Source: Cyrtodaria siliqua
Lineage: Eukaryota > Mollusca > Bivalvia > Adapedonta > Hiatellidae
Reading direction: 5' to 3'
DNA length: 64,000 bases
Assembly: GCA_037043455.1 (NCBI GenBank)
Contig: JAWPHD010005080.1
Location: forward strand, 1 to 64,000
A model generated the notes under the pieces. It worked only from the letters and a program-made list of their open reading frames with translations. It made no database searches and was not told the DNA's origin. Every line of letters begins with the position of its first letter. Positions within the stretch are counted from its first letter, which is position 1. This document shows, piece by piece, positions 1 through 12,931 of this stretch. Position numbers and translations under genes: made by a program.

Positions 1-109
1 TATAACTCCATGTCCACCGCCGTATGCATGCCATCTTTGGGATGGTTACAATTGTGTACTGTTGATTTTATAAATATTGAGTTCTGCTTAACCCGGGGCT
101 AGAGGGCGT

Positions 110-168
110 GAGCGGTAGCCAGCATATTTCACTACCGCTCATGAACAGTCTCAATCAAACCGAGACTG
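110..168 (+). other. Double-hairpin module of the 617-bp unit (first copy)
   Basis: Two adjacent perfect stems lie here. GAGCGGTAG at 110-118 pairs with CTACCGCTC at 132-140 (9 bp). CAGTCTC at 146-152 pairs with GAGACTG at 162-168 (7 bp, 9-nt loop). The module recurs in every satellite unit. The second hairpin and its flanks also resemble isolated sequences near 19,087 and, inverted, near 38,389. This suggests the satellite unit contains a piece of a dispersed element. Whether it acts as RNA or DNA is not known. Confidence 0.75.
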
Positions 169-418
169 CAATATTTCGTGTGTGTCGTGCTCGGCCGTTT
201 CCAAAGGTCCATTATCATACTTTTTTTATAGCACAGTGGCGTTGCTTGTGCAGTGTGGCGGCAGTAAAACGTCTCCCCGCGCTTGCAATCAGTACTGTTA
301 TTCATTCGATCTTTGGAGATCGCTGAGCCCGATACTTATATTTAGTTATTGGTGGTACATTTTCAATTTCTTTTGTTTTCTTACTTAATTTTTGATTCGG
401 TGGTTCCACTACTTCGGC

Positions 419-429
419 CTATAAAAGGC
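419..429 (+). promoter_or_regulatory. TATA-like box in the 617-bp unit (first copy)
   Basis: CTATAAAAGGC matches a strong metazoan TATA box and sits in the GC-richer context CGGCCTATAAAAGGCTCTGG. It is repeated once per unit along the array. No gene follows it in any unit, so it may mark a promoter captured in the repeat, for example from a mobile element, or it may be coincidental. Confidence 0.35.
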
Positions 430-3400
430 TCTGGGTATTGTTTAACCACTTATAGGATATGTTGTCTGCTTTTTAATTTAGTCTTTTGGCTGTTACTTGT
501 GATACGCAGGCTTCATAACCGCTGCTCCCAACTAAATTCCATTATTTTTATTTCGCTCTTCGGGGCATTTAATTTTATTAGATACTGGGACCATACGCCG
601 TACGACATGGGGAAGCATATAACTCCATGTCCACCGCCGTATGCATGCCATCTTTGGTATGGTTAAAATTGTGTACTGTTGATTTTATGAATATTGAGCT
701 CTGCTCAACCCGGGGCTAGAGGGCGTGAGCGGTAGCCAGCATATTTCACTACCGCTCATGAACAGTCTCAATCAAACCGAGACTGCAATATTTCGTGTGT
801 GTCGTGCTCGGCCGTTTCCAAAGGTCCATTATCATACTTTTTTTATAGCACAGTGGCGTTGCTTGTGCAGTGTGGCGGCAGTAAAACGTCTCCCCGCGCT
901 TGCAATCAGTACTGTTATTCATTCGATCTTTGGAGATCGCTGAGCCCGATACTTATATTTAGTTATTAGTGGTACATTTTCAATTTCTTTTGTTTTCTTA
1001 CTTAATTTTTGATTCGGTGGTTCCACTGCTCCGGCCTATAAAAGGCTCTGGGTATTGTTTAACCACTTATAGGATATGTTGTCTGCTTTTTAATTTAGTC
1101 TTTTGGCTGTTACTTGTGATACGCAGGCTTCATAACCGCTGCTCCCAACTAAATTCCATTATTTTTATTTCGCTCTTCGGGGCATTTAATTTTATTAGAT
1201 ACTGGGACCATACGCCGTACGACATGGGGAAGCATGTAACTCCATGTCCACCGCCGTATGCATGCCATCTTTGGGATGGTTAACATTGTGTACTGTTGAT
1301 TTTATGAATATTGAGTTCTGCTCAACCCGGGGCTAGAGGGCGTGAGCGGTAGCCAGCATATTTCACTACCGCTCATGAACAGTCTCAATCAAACCGAGAC
1401 TGCAATAGTTCGTGTGTGTCGTGCTCGGCCGTTTCCAAAGGTCCATTATAATACTTTTTTATAGCACAGTGGCGTTGCTTGTGCAGTGTGGCGGCAGTAA
1501 AACGTCTCCCCGCGCTTGCAATCAGTACTGTTATTCATTCGATCTTTGGAGATCGCTGAGCCCGATACTTATATTTAGTTATTGGTGGTACACTTCCAAT
1601 ATCTTTTGTTTTCTTACTTAATTTTTGAATCGGTGGTTCCACTACTCCGGCCTATAAAAGGCTCTGGGTATTGTTTAACCACTTATAGGATATGTTGTCT
1701 GCTTTTTAATTTAGTCTTTTGGCTGTTACTTGTGATACGCAGGCTTCATAACCGCTGCTCCCAACTAAATTCCATTATTTTTATTTCGCTCTTCGGGGCA
1801 TTTAATTTTATTAGATACTGGGACCATACGCCGTACGACATGGGGAAGCATATAACTCCATGTCCACCGCCGTATGCATGCCATCTTTGGGATGGTTAAA
1901 ATTGTGTACTGTTGATTTTATGAATATTGAGTTCTGCTCAACCCGGGGCTAGAGGGCGTGAGCGGTAGCCAGCATATTTCACTACCGCTCATGAACAGTC
2001 TCAATCAAACCGAGACTGCAATATTTCGTGTGTGTCGTGCTCGGCCGTTTCCAAAGGTCCATTATCATACTTTTTTTATAGCACTGTGGCGTTGCTTGTG
2101 CAGTGTGGCGGCAGTAAAACGTCTCCCCGCGCTTGCAATCAGTACTGTTATTCATTCGATCTTTGGAGATCGCTGAGCCCGATACTTATATTTAGTTATT
2201 GGTGGTACATTTTCAATTTCTTTTGTTTTCTTACTTAATTTTTGATTCGGTGGTTCCACTACTCCGGCCTATAAAAGGCTCTGGGTATTGTTTAACCACT
2301 TATAGGATATGTTGTCTGCTTTTTAATTTAGTCTTTTGGCTGTTACTTGTGATACGCAGGCTTCATAACCGCTGCTCCCAACTAAATTCCATTATTTTTA
2401 TTTCGCTCTTCGGGGCATTTAATTTTATTAGATACTGGGACCATACGCCGTACGACATGGGGAAGCATATAACTCCATGTCCACCGCCGTATGCATGCCA
2501 TCTTTGGGATGGTTAAAATTGTGTACTGTTGATTTTATGAATATTGAGCTCTGCTTAACCTGGGGCTAGAGGGCGTGAGCGGTAGCCAGCATATTTCACT
2601 ACCGCTCATGAACAGTCTCAATCAAACCGAGACTGCAATAGTTCGTGTGTGTCGTGCTCGGCCGTTTCCAAAGGTCCATTATAATACTTTTTTTATAGCA
2701 CAGTGGCGTTGCTTGTGCAGTGTGGCGGCAGTAAAACGTCTCCCCGCGCTTGCAATCAGTACTGTTATTCATTCGATCTTTGGAGATCGCTGAGCCCGAT
2801 ACTTATATTTAGTTATTGGTGGTACACTTCCAATTTCTTTTGTTTTCTTACTTAATTTTTGATTCGGTGGTTCCACTACTCCGGCCTATAAAAGGCTCTG
2901 GGTATTGTTTAACCACTTATAGGATATGTTGTCTGCTTTTTAATTTAGTCTTTTGGCTGTTACTTGTGATACGCAGGCTTCATAACCGCTGCTCCCAACT
3001 AAATTCCATTATTTTTATTTCGCTCTTCGGGGCATTTAATTTTATTAGATACTGGGACCATACGCCGTACGACATGGGGAAGCATATAACTCCATGTCCA
3101 CCGCCGTATGCATGCCATCTTTGGGATGGTTAACATTGTGTACTGTTGATTTTATGAATATTGAGTTCTGCTCAACCCGGGGCTAGAGGGCGTGAGCGGT
3201 AGCCAGCATATTTCACTACCGCTCATGAACAGTCTCAATCAAACCGAGACTGCAATAGTTCGTGTGTGTCGTGCTCGGCCGTTTCCAAAGGTCCATTATA
3301 ATACTTTTTTATAGCACAGTGGCGTTGCTTGTGCAGTGTGGCGGCAGTAAAACGTCTCCCCGCGCTTGCAATCAGTACTGTTATTCATTCGATCTTTGGA

Positions 3401-6400
3401 GATCGCTGAGCCCGATACTTATATTTAGTTATTGGTGGTACACTTCCAATATCTTTTGTTTTCTTACTTAATTTTTGAATCGGTGGTTCCACTACTCCGG
3501 CCTATAAAAGGCTCTGGGTATTGTTTAACCACTTATAGGATATGTTGTCTGCTTTTTAATTTAGTCTTTTGGCTGTTACTTGTGATACGCAGGCTTCATA
3601 ACCGCTGCTCCCAACTAAATTCCATTATTTTTATTTCGCTCTTCGGGGCATTTAATTTTATTAGATACTGGGACCATACGCCGTACGACATGGGGAAGCA
3701 TATAACTCCATGTCCACCGCCGTATGCATGCCATCTTTGGGATGGTTAAAATTGTGTACTGTTGATTTTATGAATATTGAGTTCTGCTCAACCCGGGGCT
3801 AGAGGGCGTGAGCGGTAGCCAGCATATTTCACTACCGCTCATGAACAGTCTCAATCAAACCGAGACTGCAATATTTCGTGTGTGTCGTGCTCGGCCGTTT
3901 CCAAAGGTCCATTATCATACTTTTTTTATAGCACAGTGGCGTTGCTTGTGCAGTGTGGCGGCAGTAAAACGTCTCCCCGCGCTTGCAATCAGTACTGTTA
4001 TTCATTCGATCTTTGGAGATCGCTGAGCCCGATACTTATATTTAGTTATTGGTGGTACATTTTCAATTTCTTTTGTTTTCTTACTTAATTTTTGATTCGG
4101 TGGTTCCACTACTCCGGCCTATAAAAGGCTCTGGGTATTGTTTAACCACTTATAGGATATGTTGTCTGCTTTTTAATTTAGTCTTTTGGCTGTTACTTGT
4201 GATACGCAGGCTTCATAACCGCTGCTCCCAACTAAATTCCATTATTTTTATTTCGCTCTTCGGGGCATTTAATTTTATTAGATACTGGGACCATACGCCG
4301 TACGACATGGGGAAGCATATAACTCCATGTCCACCGCCGTATGCATGCCATCTTTGGGATGGTTAAAATTGTGTACTGTTGATTTTATGAATATTGAGCT
4401 CTGCTTAACCCGGGGCTAGAGGGCGTGAGCGGTAGCCAGCATATTTCACTACCGCTCATGAACAGTCTCAATCAAACCGAGACTGCAATATTTCGTGTGT
4501 GTCGTGCTCGGCCGTTTCCAAAGGTCCATTATCATACTTTTTTTATAGCACAGTGGCGTTGCTTGTGCAGTGTGGCGGCAGTAAAACGTCTCCCCGCGCT
4601 TGCAATCAGTACTGTTATTCATTCGATCTTTGGAGATCGCTGAGCCCGATACTTATATTTAGTTATTGGTGGTACATTTTCAATTTCTTTTGTTTTCTTA
4701 CTTAATTTTTGATTCGGTGGTTCCACTACTCCGGCCTATAAAAGGCTCTGGGTATTGTTTAACCACTTATAGGATATGTTGTCTGCTTTTTAATTTAGTC
4801 TTTTGGCTGTTACTTGTGATACGCAGGCTTCATAACCGCTGCTCCCAACTAAATTCCATTATTTTTATTTCGCTCTTCGGGGCATTTAATTTTATTAGAT
4901 ACTGGGACCATACGCCGTACGACATGGGGAAGCATATAACTCCATGTCCACCGCCGTATGCATGCCATCTTTGGGATGGTTAAAATTGTGTACTGTTGAT
5001 TTTATGAATATTGAGCTCTGCTCAACCCGGGGCTAGAGGGCGTGAGCGGTAGCCAGCATATTTCACTACCGCTCATGAACAGTCTCAATCAAACCGAGAC
5101 TGCAATATTTCGTGTGTGTCGTGCTCGGCCGTTTCCAAAGGTCCATTATCATACTTTTTTTATAGCACAGTGGCGTTGCTTGTGCAGTGTGGCGGCAGTA
5201 AAACGTCTCCCCGCGCTTGCAATCAGTACTGTTATTCATTCGATCTTTGGAGATCGCTGAGCCCGATACTTATATTTAGTTATTGGTGGTACATTTTCAA
5301 TTTCTTTTGTTTTCTTACTTAATTTTTGATTCGGTGGTTCCACTACTCCGGCCTATAAAAGGCTCTGGGTATTGTTTAACCACTTATAGGATATGTTGTC
5401 TGCTTTTTAATTTAGTCTTTTGGCTGTTACTTGTGATACGCAGGCTTCATAACCGCTGCTCCCAACTAAATTCCATTATTTTTATTTCGCTCTTCGGGGC
5501 ATTTAATTTTATTAGATACTGGGACCATACGCCGTACGACATGGGGAAGCATATAACTCCATGTCCACCGCCGTATGCATGCCATCTTTGGGATGGTTAA
5601 AATTGTGTACTGTTGATTTTATGAATATTGAGTTCTGCTCAACCCGGGGCTAGAGGGCGTGAGCGGTAGCCAGCATATTTCACTACCGCTCATGAACAGT
5701 CTCAATCAAACCGAGACTGCAATAGTTCGTGTGTGTCGTGCTCGGCCGTTTCCAAAGGTCCATTATAATACTTTTTTTATAGCACAGTGGCGTTGCTTGT
5801 GCAGTGTGGCGGCAGTAAAACGTCTCCCCGCGCTTGCAATCAGTACTGTTATTCATTCGATCTTTGGAGATCGCTGAGCCCGATACTTATATTTAGTTAT
5901 TGGTGGTACACTTCCAATTTCTTTTGTTTTCTTACTTAATTTTTGATTCGGTGGTTCCACTACTCCGGCCTATAAAAGGCTCTGGGTATTGTTTAACCAC
6001 TTATAGGATATGTTGTCTGCTTTTTAATTTAGTCTTTTGGCTGTTACTTGTGATACGCAGGCTTCATAACCGCTGCTCCCAACTAAATTCCATTATTTTT
6101 ATTTCGCTCTTCGGGGCATTTAATTTTATTAGATACTGGGACCATACGCCGTACGACATGGGGAAGCATATAACTCCATGTCCACCGCCGTATGCATGCC
6201 ATCTTTGGGATGGTTAAAATTGTGTACTGTTGATTTTATGAATATTGAGTTCTGCTCAACCCGGGGCTAGAGGGCGTGAGCGGTAGCCAGCATATATCAC
6301 TACCGCTCATGAACAGTCTCAATCAAACCGAGACTGCAATATTTCGTGTCGTGCTCGGCCGTTTCCAAAGGTCCATTATCATACTTTTTTTATAGCACAG

Positions 6401-9400
6401 TGGCGTTGCTTGTGCAGTGTGGCGGCAGTAAAACGTCTCCCCGCGCTTGCAATCAGTACTGTTATTCATTCGATCTTTGGAGATCGCTGAGCCCGATACT
6501 TATATTTAGTTATTGGTGGTACATTTTCAATTTCTTTTGTTTTCTTACTTAATTTTTGATTCGGTGGTTCCACTACTCCGGCCTATAAAAGGCTCTGGGT
6601 ATTGTTTAACCACTTATAGGATATGTTGTCTACTTTTTAATTTAGTCTTTTGGCTGTTACTTGTGATACGCAGGCTTCATAACCGCTGCTCCCAACTAAA
6701 TTCCATTATTGTTATTTCGCTCTTCGGGGCATTTAATTTTATTAGATACTGGGACCATACGCCGTACGACATGGGGAAACATATAACTCCATGCCCATCG
6801 CCGTATGCATGCCATCTTTGGGATGGTTAAAATTGTGTACTGTTGATTTTATGAATATTGAGCTCTGCTCAACCCGGGGCTAGAGGGCGTGAGCGGTAGC
6901 CAGCATATTTCACTACCGCTCATGAACAGTCTCAATCAAACCGAGACTGCAATATTTCGTGTGTGTCGTGCTCGGCCGTTTCCAAAGGTCCATTATCATA
7001 CTTTTTTTATAGCACAGTGGCGTTGCTTGTGCAGTGTGGCGGCAGTAAAACGTCTCCCCGCGCTTGCAATCAGTACTGTTATTCATTCGATCTTTGGAGA
7101 TCGCTGAGCCCGATACTTATATTTAGTTATTGGTGGTACATTTTCAATTTCTTTTGTTTTCTTACTTAATTTTTGATTCGGCGGTTCCACTACTCCGGCC
7201 TATAAAAGGCTCTGGGTATTGTTTAACCACTTATAGGATATGTTGTCTGCTTTTTAATTTAGTCTTTTGGCTGTTACTTGTGATACGCAGGCTTCATAAC
7301 CGCTGCTCCCAACTAAATTCCATTATTTTTATTTCGCTCTTCGGTGCATTTAATTTTATTAGATACTGGGACCATACGCCGTACGACATGGGGAAGCATA
7401 TAACTCCATGTCCACCGCCGTATGCATGCCATCTTTGGGATGGTTAAAATTGCGTACTGTTGATTTTATGAATATTGAGCTCTGCTCAAACCGGGGCTAG
7501 AGGGCGTGAGCGGTAGCCAGCATATTTCACTACCGCTCATGAACAGTCTCAATCAAACCGAGACTGCAATATTTCGTGTGTGTCGTGCTCGGCCGTTTCC
7601 AAAGGTCCATTATCATACTTTTTTTATAGCACAGTGGCGTTGCTTGTGCAGTGTGGCGGCAGTAAAACGTCTCCCCGCGCTTGCAATCAGTACTGTTATT
7701 CATTCGATCTTTGGAGATCGCTGAGCCCGATACTTATATTTAGTTATTGGTGGTACACTTCCAATTTCTTTTGTTTTCTTACTTAATTTTTGATTCGGTG
7801 GTTCCACTACTCCGGCCTATAAAAGGCTCTGGGTATTGTTTAACCACTTATAGGATATGTTGTCTGCTTTTTAATTTAGTCTTTTGGCTGTTACTTGTGA
7901 TACGCAGGCTTCATAACCGCTGCTCCCAACTAAATTCCATTATTTTTATTTCGCTCTTCGGGGCATTTAATTTTATTAGATACTGGGACCATACGCCGTA
8001 CGACATGGGGAAGCATATAACTCCATGTCCACCGCCGTATGCATGCCATCTTTGGGATGGTTAAAATTGTGTACTGTTGATTTTATGAATATTGAGTTCT
8101 GCTCAACCCGGGGCTAGAGGGCGTGAGCGGTAGCCAGCATATTTCACTACCGCTCATGAACAGTCTCAATCAAACCGAGACTGCAATATTTCGTGTGTGT
8201 CGTGCTCGGCCGTTTCCAAAGGTCCATTATCATACTTTTTTTATAACACAGTGGCGTTGCTTGTGCAGTGTGGCGGCAGTAAAACGTCTCCCCGCGCTTG
8301 CAATCAGTACTGTTATTCATTCGATCTTTGGAGATCGCTGAGCCCGATACTTATATTTAGTTATTGGTGGTACATTTTCAATTTCTTTTGTTTTCTTACT
8401 TAATTTTTGATTCGGTGGTTCCACTACTCCGGCCTATAAAAGGCTCTGGGTATTGTTTAACCACTTATAGGATATGTTGTCTGCTTTTTAATTTAGTCTT
8501 TTGGCTGTTACTTGTGATACGCAGGCTTCATAACCGCTGCTCCCAACTAAATTCCATTATTTTTATTTCGCTCTTCGGGGCATTTAATTTTATTAGATAC
8601 TGGGACCATACGCCGTACGACATGGGGAAACATATAACTCCATGTCCACCGCCGTATGCATGCCATCTTAGGGATGGTTAAAATTGTGTACTGTTGATTT
8701 TATGAATATTGAGCTCTGCTCAACCCGGGGCTAGAGGGCGTGAGCGGTAGCCAGCATATTTCACTACCGCTCATGAACAGTCTCAATCAAACCGAGACTG
8801 CAATATTTCGTGTGTGTCGTGCTCGGCCGTTTCCAAAGGTCCATTATCATACTTTTTTTATAGCACAGTGGCGTTGCTTGTGCAGTGTGGCGGCAGTAAA
8901 ACGTCTCCCCGCGCTTGCAATCAGTACTTTTATTCATTCGATCTTTGGAGATCGCTGAGCCCGATACTTATATTTAGTTATTGGTGGTACATTTTCAATT
9001 TCTTTTGTTTTCTTACTTAATTTTTGATTCGGTGATTCCACTACTCCGGCCTATAAAAGGCTCTGGGTATTGTTTAACCACTTATAGGATATGTTGTCTG
9101 CTTTTTAATTTAGTCTTTTGGCTGTTACTTGTGATACGCAGGCTTCATAACCGCTGCTCCCAACTAAATTCCATTATTTTTATTTCGCTCTTCGGTGCAT
9201 TTAATTTTATTAGATACTGGGACCATACGCCGTACGACATGGGGAAGCATATAACTCCATGTCCACCGCCGTATGCATGCCATCTTTGGGATGGTTAACA
9301 TTGTGTACTGTTGATTTTATGAATATTGAGTTCTGCTCAACCCGGGGCTAGAGGGCGTGAGCGGTAGCCAGCATATTTCACTACCGCTCATGAACAGTAT

Positions 9401-10095
9401 CAATCAAACCGAGACTGCAATATTTCGTGTGTGTCGTGCTCGGCCGTTTCCAAAGGTCCATTATCATACTTTTTTTATAGCACAGTGGCGTTGCTTGTGC
9501 AGTGTGGCGGCAGTAAAACGTCTCCCCGCGCTTGCAATCAGTACTGTTATTCATTCGATCTTTGGAGATCGCTGAGCCCGATACTTATATTTAGTTATTG
9601 GTGGTACATTTTCAATTTCTTTTGTTTTCTTACCTAATTTTTGATTCGGTGGTTCCACTACTCCGGCCTATAAAAGGCTCTGGGTATTGTTTAACAACTT
9701 ATAGGATATGTTGTCTGCTTTTTAATTTAGTCTTTTGGCTGTTACTTGTGATACGCAGGCTTCATAACCGCTGCTCCCAACTAAATTCCATTATTTTTAT
9801 TTCGCTCTTCGGGGCATTTAATTTTATTAGATACTGGGACCATACGCCGTACGACATGGGGAAGCATATAACTCCATGTCCACCGCCGTATGCATGCCAT
9901 CTTTGGGATGGTTAGAATTGTGTACTGTTGATTTTATGAATATTGAGTTCTGCTCAACCCGGGGCTAGAGGGCGTGAGCGGTAGCCAGCATATTTCACTA
10001 CCGCTCATGAACAGTCTCAATCAAACCGAGACTGCAATATTTCGTGTGTGTCGTGCTCGGCCGTTTCCAAAGGTCCATTATCATACTTTTTTTAC

Positions 10096-11149
10096 TACAA
10101 ATACTCATAACTCATTTGTATGTTATGTCATATAATCGGTTTATTCCATATTTACATGATGAAAATTGTTCCAAGCATGTGTCTAATATTAAGGTCTTAC
10201 AATGTTTCTTTTATTTTTTAATTAACTTTCATGTCATCAGAATAATTGATTTTTTTAAATGTATTTATTCACATCCATTTTTAAAGCATGAACTATTAAA
10301 AAAAAAATACTCTGAACAAGTTACTTTTTACTCATTCATTTTGAATCTGATGAGTAAATTACTCATACCAGTCAACAAATATATACAGGTCTGAAATAGT
10401 GTGACGTTCAAACATTTAATTCACTCTGCAAAGCTGTCCCTAAAATGCTTGTCTCCGCGACACATCTCACATGCATCAAGGCACTTTGACTTCAAGACAA
10501 TGTGGCAACTAACACACATGACTGATTTTTAAAGTCAATGCCACACATAGGGTAACATACTGCGGTGGGGGATATGGTTGCCTTCTTAGACTACAAACCT
10601 CTTGTCGACAGAAGAATTTATGAGTGTAAATCTACAGACGTAGTCACGAACGTATCACTGTGTAGCTTTTCGCATGTTATTTATTTTCTGCCAAAAAAAA
10701 AGTCACGCAACAACGTCTAAACTAGCATCGGTTGCACAAGGTCACATTTCAGACACCAGCCCCTCATACCCCCTCCCCCTAACTTTTTTCAATGCATCAC
10801 AACGCTGCGTTCATGCGCTTTAATCAGTGACGTAGGTGTACGGTGGTGGTGGTTATCATGGTGGTAGGGCGGTGGGGCTATTTTTTCTGTCTTGTAAACT
10901 GGTTAATTATATGCCTTGTGACAATATATGTCCGGACACAAACAGATTTCTGGAGGATCAACAAATAATTTAGAAATAATTATTGGGGTCAGAGGAAGAG
11001 GGTAGGTGCAAAACATACTCTGATGCCCTGTCAAATTACTGAGGAGTTAACACCCTTCCTGTTCCTAGGCTATGATAATAAGTGTTTTCGTTTTTTAACA
11101 TTGAACCTTTGAAACTATGGCAAGCCAAATTAGTACTTATTCCCAAACA
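10096..11149. other. Non-genic unique sequence
   Basis: This stretch between the satellite edge and the AGATATCT region has short A/T runs and a GGTGG-rich patch near 10,840-10,880. I see no convincing exon, RNA gene or repeat. The open frame that enters it from the satellite (to 10,394) is a read-through of the truncated last unit and is not supported as a gene. Confidence 0.5.
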
Positions 11150-11326
11150 AGATAGAAATATATCTCTTTAACGTAGAAAAATATTTAATATATGGATGTA
11201 TCTTTAAACTATAAATATATATCTTAGAGCTAGACAGATATCTCTACTAGAGTCTTACGAAGATATTTTGTAACGTAAAAGAAAGACCTGCCCTACCCTG
11301 CCTTGCCCAGCTGCCTTTCTTTCTTT

Positions 11327-11357
<31 letters not shown>

Positions 11358-11640
11358 TTTTTTTAAACTGATATATGTTTAACTTACACAGATATCTCTT
11401 TAAGGTAGAGAGAGTGAGATTTCTAAGTCTTTCTAAGTAAAAAAGATATCTGTTTTGTAAGCAAGAGGGATAGCTCTATAACAGTCTTGTGAAGATATCA
11501 TCTACGTTAGAGAGATATCTAACTTGGAGTGATATCTCCCTATCTTAAAAAGAGATATGTTTTCTACTTACAGAGCTACTTCGCTGGCTAAAGGACACCT
11601 CTTTGAAGTAGAGAGAGATATTTCTAACAATTACATCTTT
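11150..11640. repeat. Degenerate repeat built on AGATATCT
   Basis: The palindromic core GATATC, usually inside AGATATCTCT, recurs irregularly at about 11,249, 11,391, 11,448, 11,494, 11,513 and 11,532, with weaker forms at 11,158, 11,552 and 11,611. Phrases like TTTAACGTAGA and TTTAAGGTAGAGA lie between cores, suggesting a decayed tandem repeat of a few tens of bases. No coding potential is apparent. Confidence 0.6.
11314..11364 (+). repeat. (TTTC)n microsatellite
   Basis: A near-pure TTTC tract of about 50 bp, with a few imperfections, is embedded in the AGATATCT repeat region. Confidence 0.9.
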
Positions 11641-11660
11641 CTTACACTTACATTTCTTAC

Positions 11661-11806
11661 GGATGGCGTGAGGGTTACAGTACTAGTTCTACCCAGGAAA
11701 AGTAGTTGGTCTGCCTCCACCACCAAAAAAAAAAGATAGACTGTTATATATAACTTTACATGTGTTGAAAATGACGTAAAACACCACTAACAAGCAAACA
11801 AACATC
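11661..11806 (+). mobile_element. SINE tail fragment
   Basis: This segment matches the tail of the SINE at 16,700-16,930. Shared landmarks are TACAGTACT, GGTCTGCCTC, ACCACCAAA and the end TTGAAAATGACGTAAAACAC followed by CAAGCAAACAAACA. The tRNA-like head is absent, so the copy is 5'-truncated, and it carries an insertion of about 15 bp relative to the longer copy. Confidence 0.7.
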
Positions 11807-12467
11807 TCTGTGAAATAATGAAACATATTGTTTTGAGAATAAATACTGTATGAAATTTACATCGATTTAATATATTTTGATAATAGATCACGATTTTTTT
11901 CTATTTCTCTGTTTTAATATGTTAGAAATGTATTTTTATTGGTGCATAAAATTTCACCTGGTGAGATTAAAACTGATGATTTGCTACAGGGTTGAATATT
12001 TAAAAACGACCGTGACATCGTATACGTTTGTTGACATCCGACCCCAATGTTCTACAATAATCACATGAAATAATTAATGCAAATTCACTGGTCATGTTGA
12101 CAATAGAATCTTTGCACTGACCAATACAAGGTTGAATAACAATACACCGTATTTTTCGTATAGTATGTACATTGTTGTACCCGTACTGTCGATCCACCAG
12201 TGGTATAAATACTACACTTACTCCCTGAATGCCTAATGGCAGGATGAACGCCACCCTTTAGACTTTGTTCGACTTGGTGTACTGTATAGACCTTAATACA
12301 CGCTCATATTTTATATAATGTATGTGTTTCTATTGTTTCAATAAAAGTGTATCTGTCTATCTTACCCGATAAGACCAATATGATCTCATTTCATAAACAT
12401 TACGAGTTACTATAAATAGAAACTTGGAAATACCCTTTTACTTTCTTTTTTAATCGAAACTTCGTGA
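11807..12467. other. Non-genic AT-rich sequence
   Basis: No exon or RNA gene is apparent. Near 12,340-12,362, AATAAAAGTGTATCTGTC followed by TATC resembles the 3' end of a non-LTR retrotransposon (poly-A signal plus an ATCT-type tail), but too little flank is recognisable to assign it. Confidence 0.4.
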
Positions 12468-12922
12468 GGTGTCAGACCGGTGAAAATCAGCCCATTGAAC
12501 ATAATGCAAAATAGGCTATATTTGGAGATCAGTCACAAGTTCCACAACATTCGTTCGCTTAAATACACTTTTATTCTGTGTATTAAACACATTTGGCTAG
12601 CAAACGGTCCCATATCTGGAATAAAACACCGATTCAGTTTTTCAACATTTCGCGTCATTCATTCGCACTATGCGTATTTTGAAATAAACATCTGTCAAAA
12701 CCACATCTCTACCTAACCTCTGTGCTCATACTCTCCAAAGAAATAATCCTGATAAACACAGTAAAATACTTACTATTCATGACAACAGACATACTACTTT
12801 AACCTCAGGTTAGATTTAACAATGAAATAGAAACTAATCTTGGGAAAACACATGCAAACTAGAAACTTTGGATTCTTTCAAGGCACTATTTCAGCACCCT
12901 ATTTTCTGACTGGTCTGACACC
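12468..12922. mobile_element. MITE-like element with GGTGTCAGACC ends
   Basis: The left end GGTGTCAGACCGGTGAAAAT (12,468-12,487) is an inverted match to the right end at 12,901-12,922, whose reverse complement begins GGTGTCAGACCAGTCAGAAA. They differ by a substitution and a 2-bp insertion. The interior is AT-rich with no transposase. A third copy of the right-end sequence lies at 15,191-15,212, so the true right boundary could be there instead. No target-site duplication is obvious, which limits confidence. Confidence 0.5.
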
Positions 12923-12931
12923 ATTTAAAAT

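Larger units (their letters stand above)
1..10095 (+). repeat. 617-bp satellite array, 16 full units
   Basis: A head-to-tail array with a period of 616-617 bp fills the window from its left edge to about 10,095, where the last unit stops at a T-run and unique sequence follows. The copies differ by only a few substitutions each. Equivalent points fall at about 349, 966, 1,582, 2,199, 2,816, 3,432 and so on up to 9,598. Each unit has a CTATAAAAGGC box, a hairpin pair, and a segment with near-palindromic CATGGGG/CTCCATG arms. Every unit also contains overlapping open frames of 105, 72 and 68 codons. These look incidental: the hydrophobic 105-codon frame resembles no family I know, and array homogenisation would keep it open anyway. 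The array continues beyond the window. I see no rRNA or snRNA gene in the unit. The repeat call is certain; any function is unknown. Confidence 0.97.

Noticed and set aside
180..270. U2- or U4-like snRNA text in the 617-bp unit (GCTCGGCCG; CACAGTGGCG)
   Set aside because: Only short matches. Branch-site, Sm-site and conserved stems are not found in order.
108..326. 72- and 68-codon frames in the 617-bp unit
   Set aside because: They overlap each other and the hairpins, lack an ATG at the stated starts, and are repeated only because the unit is.
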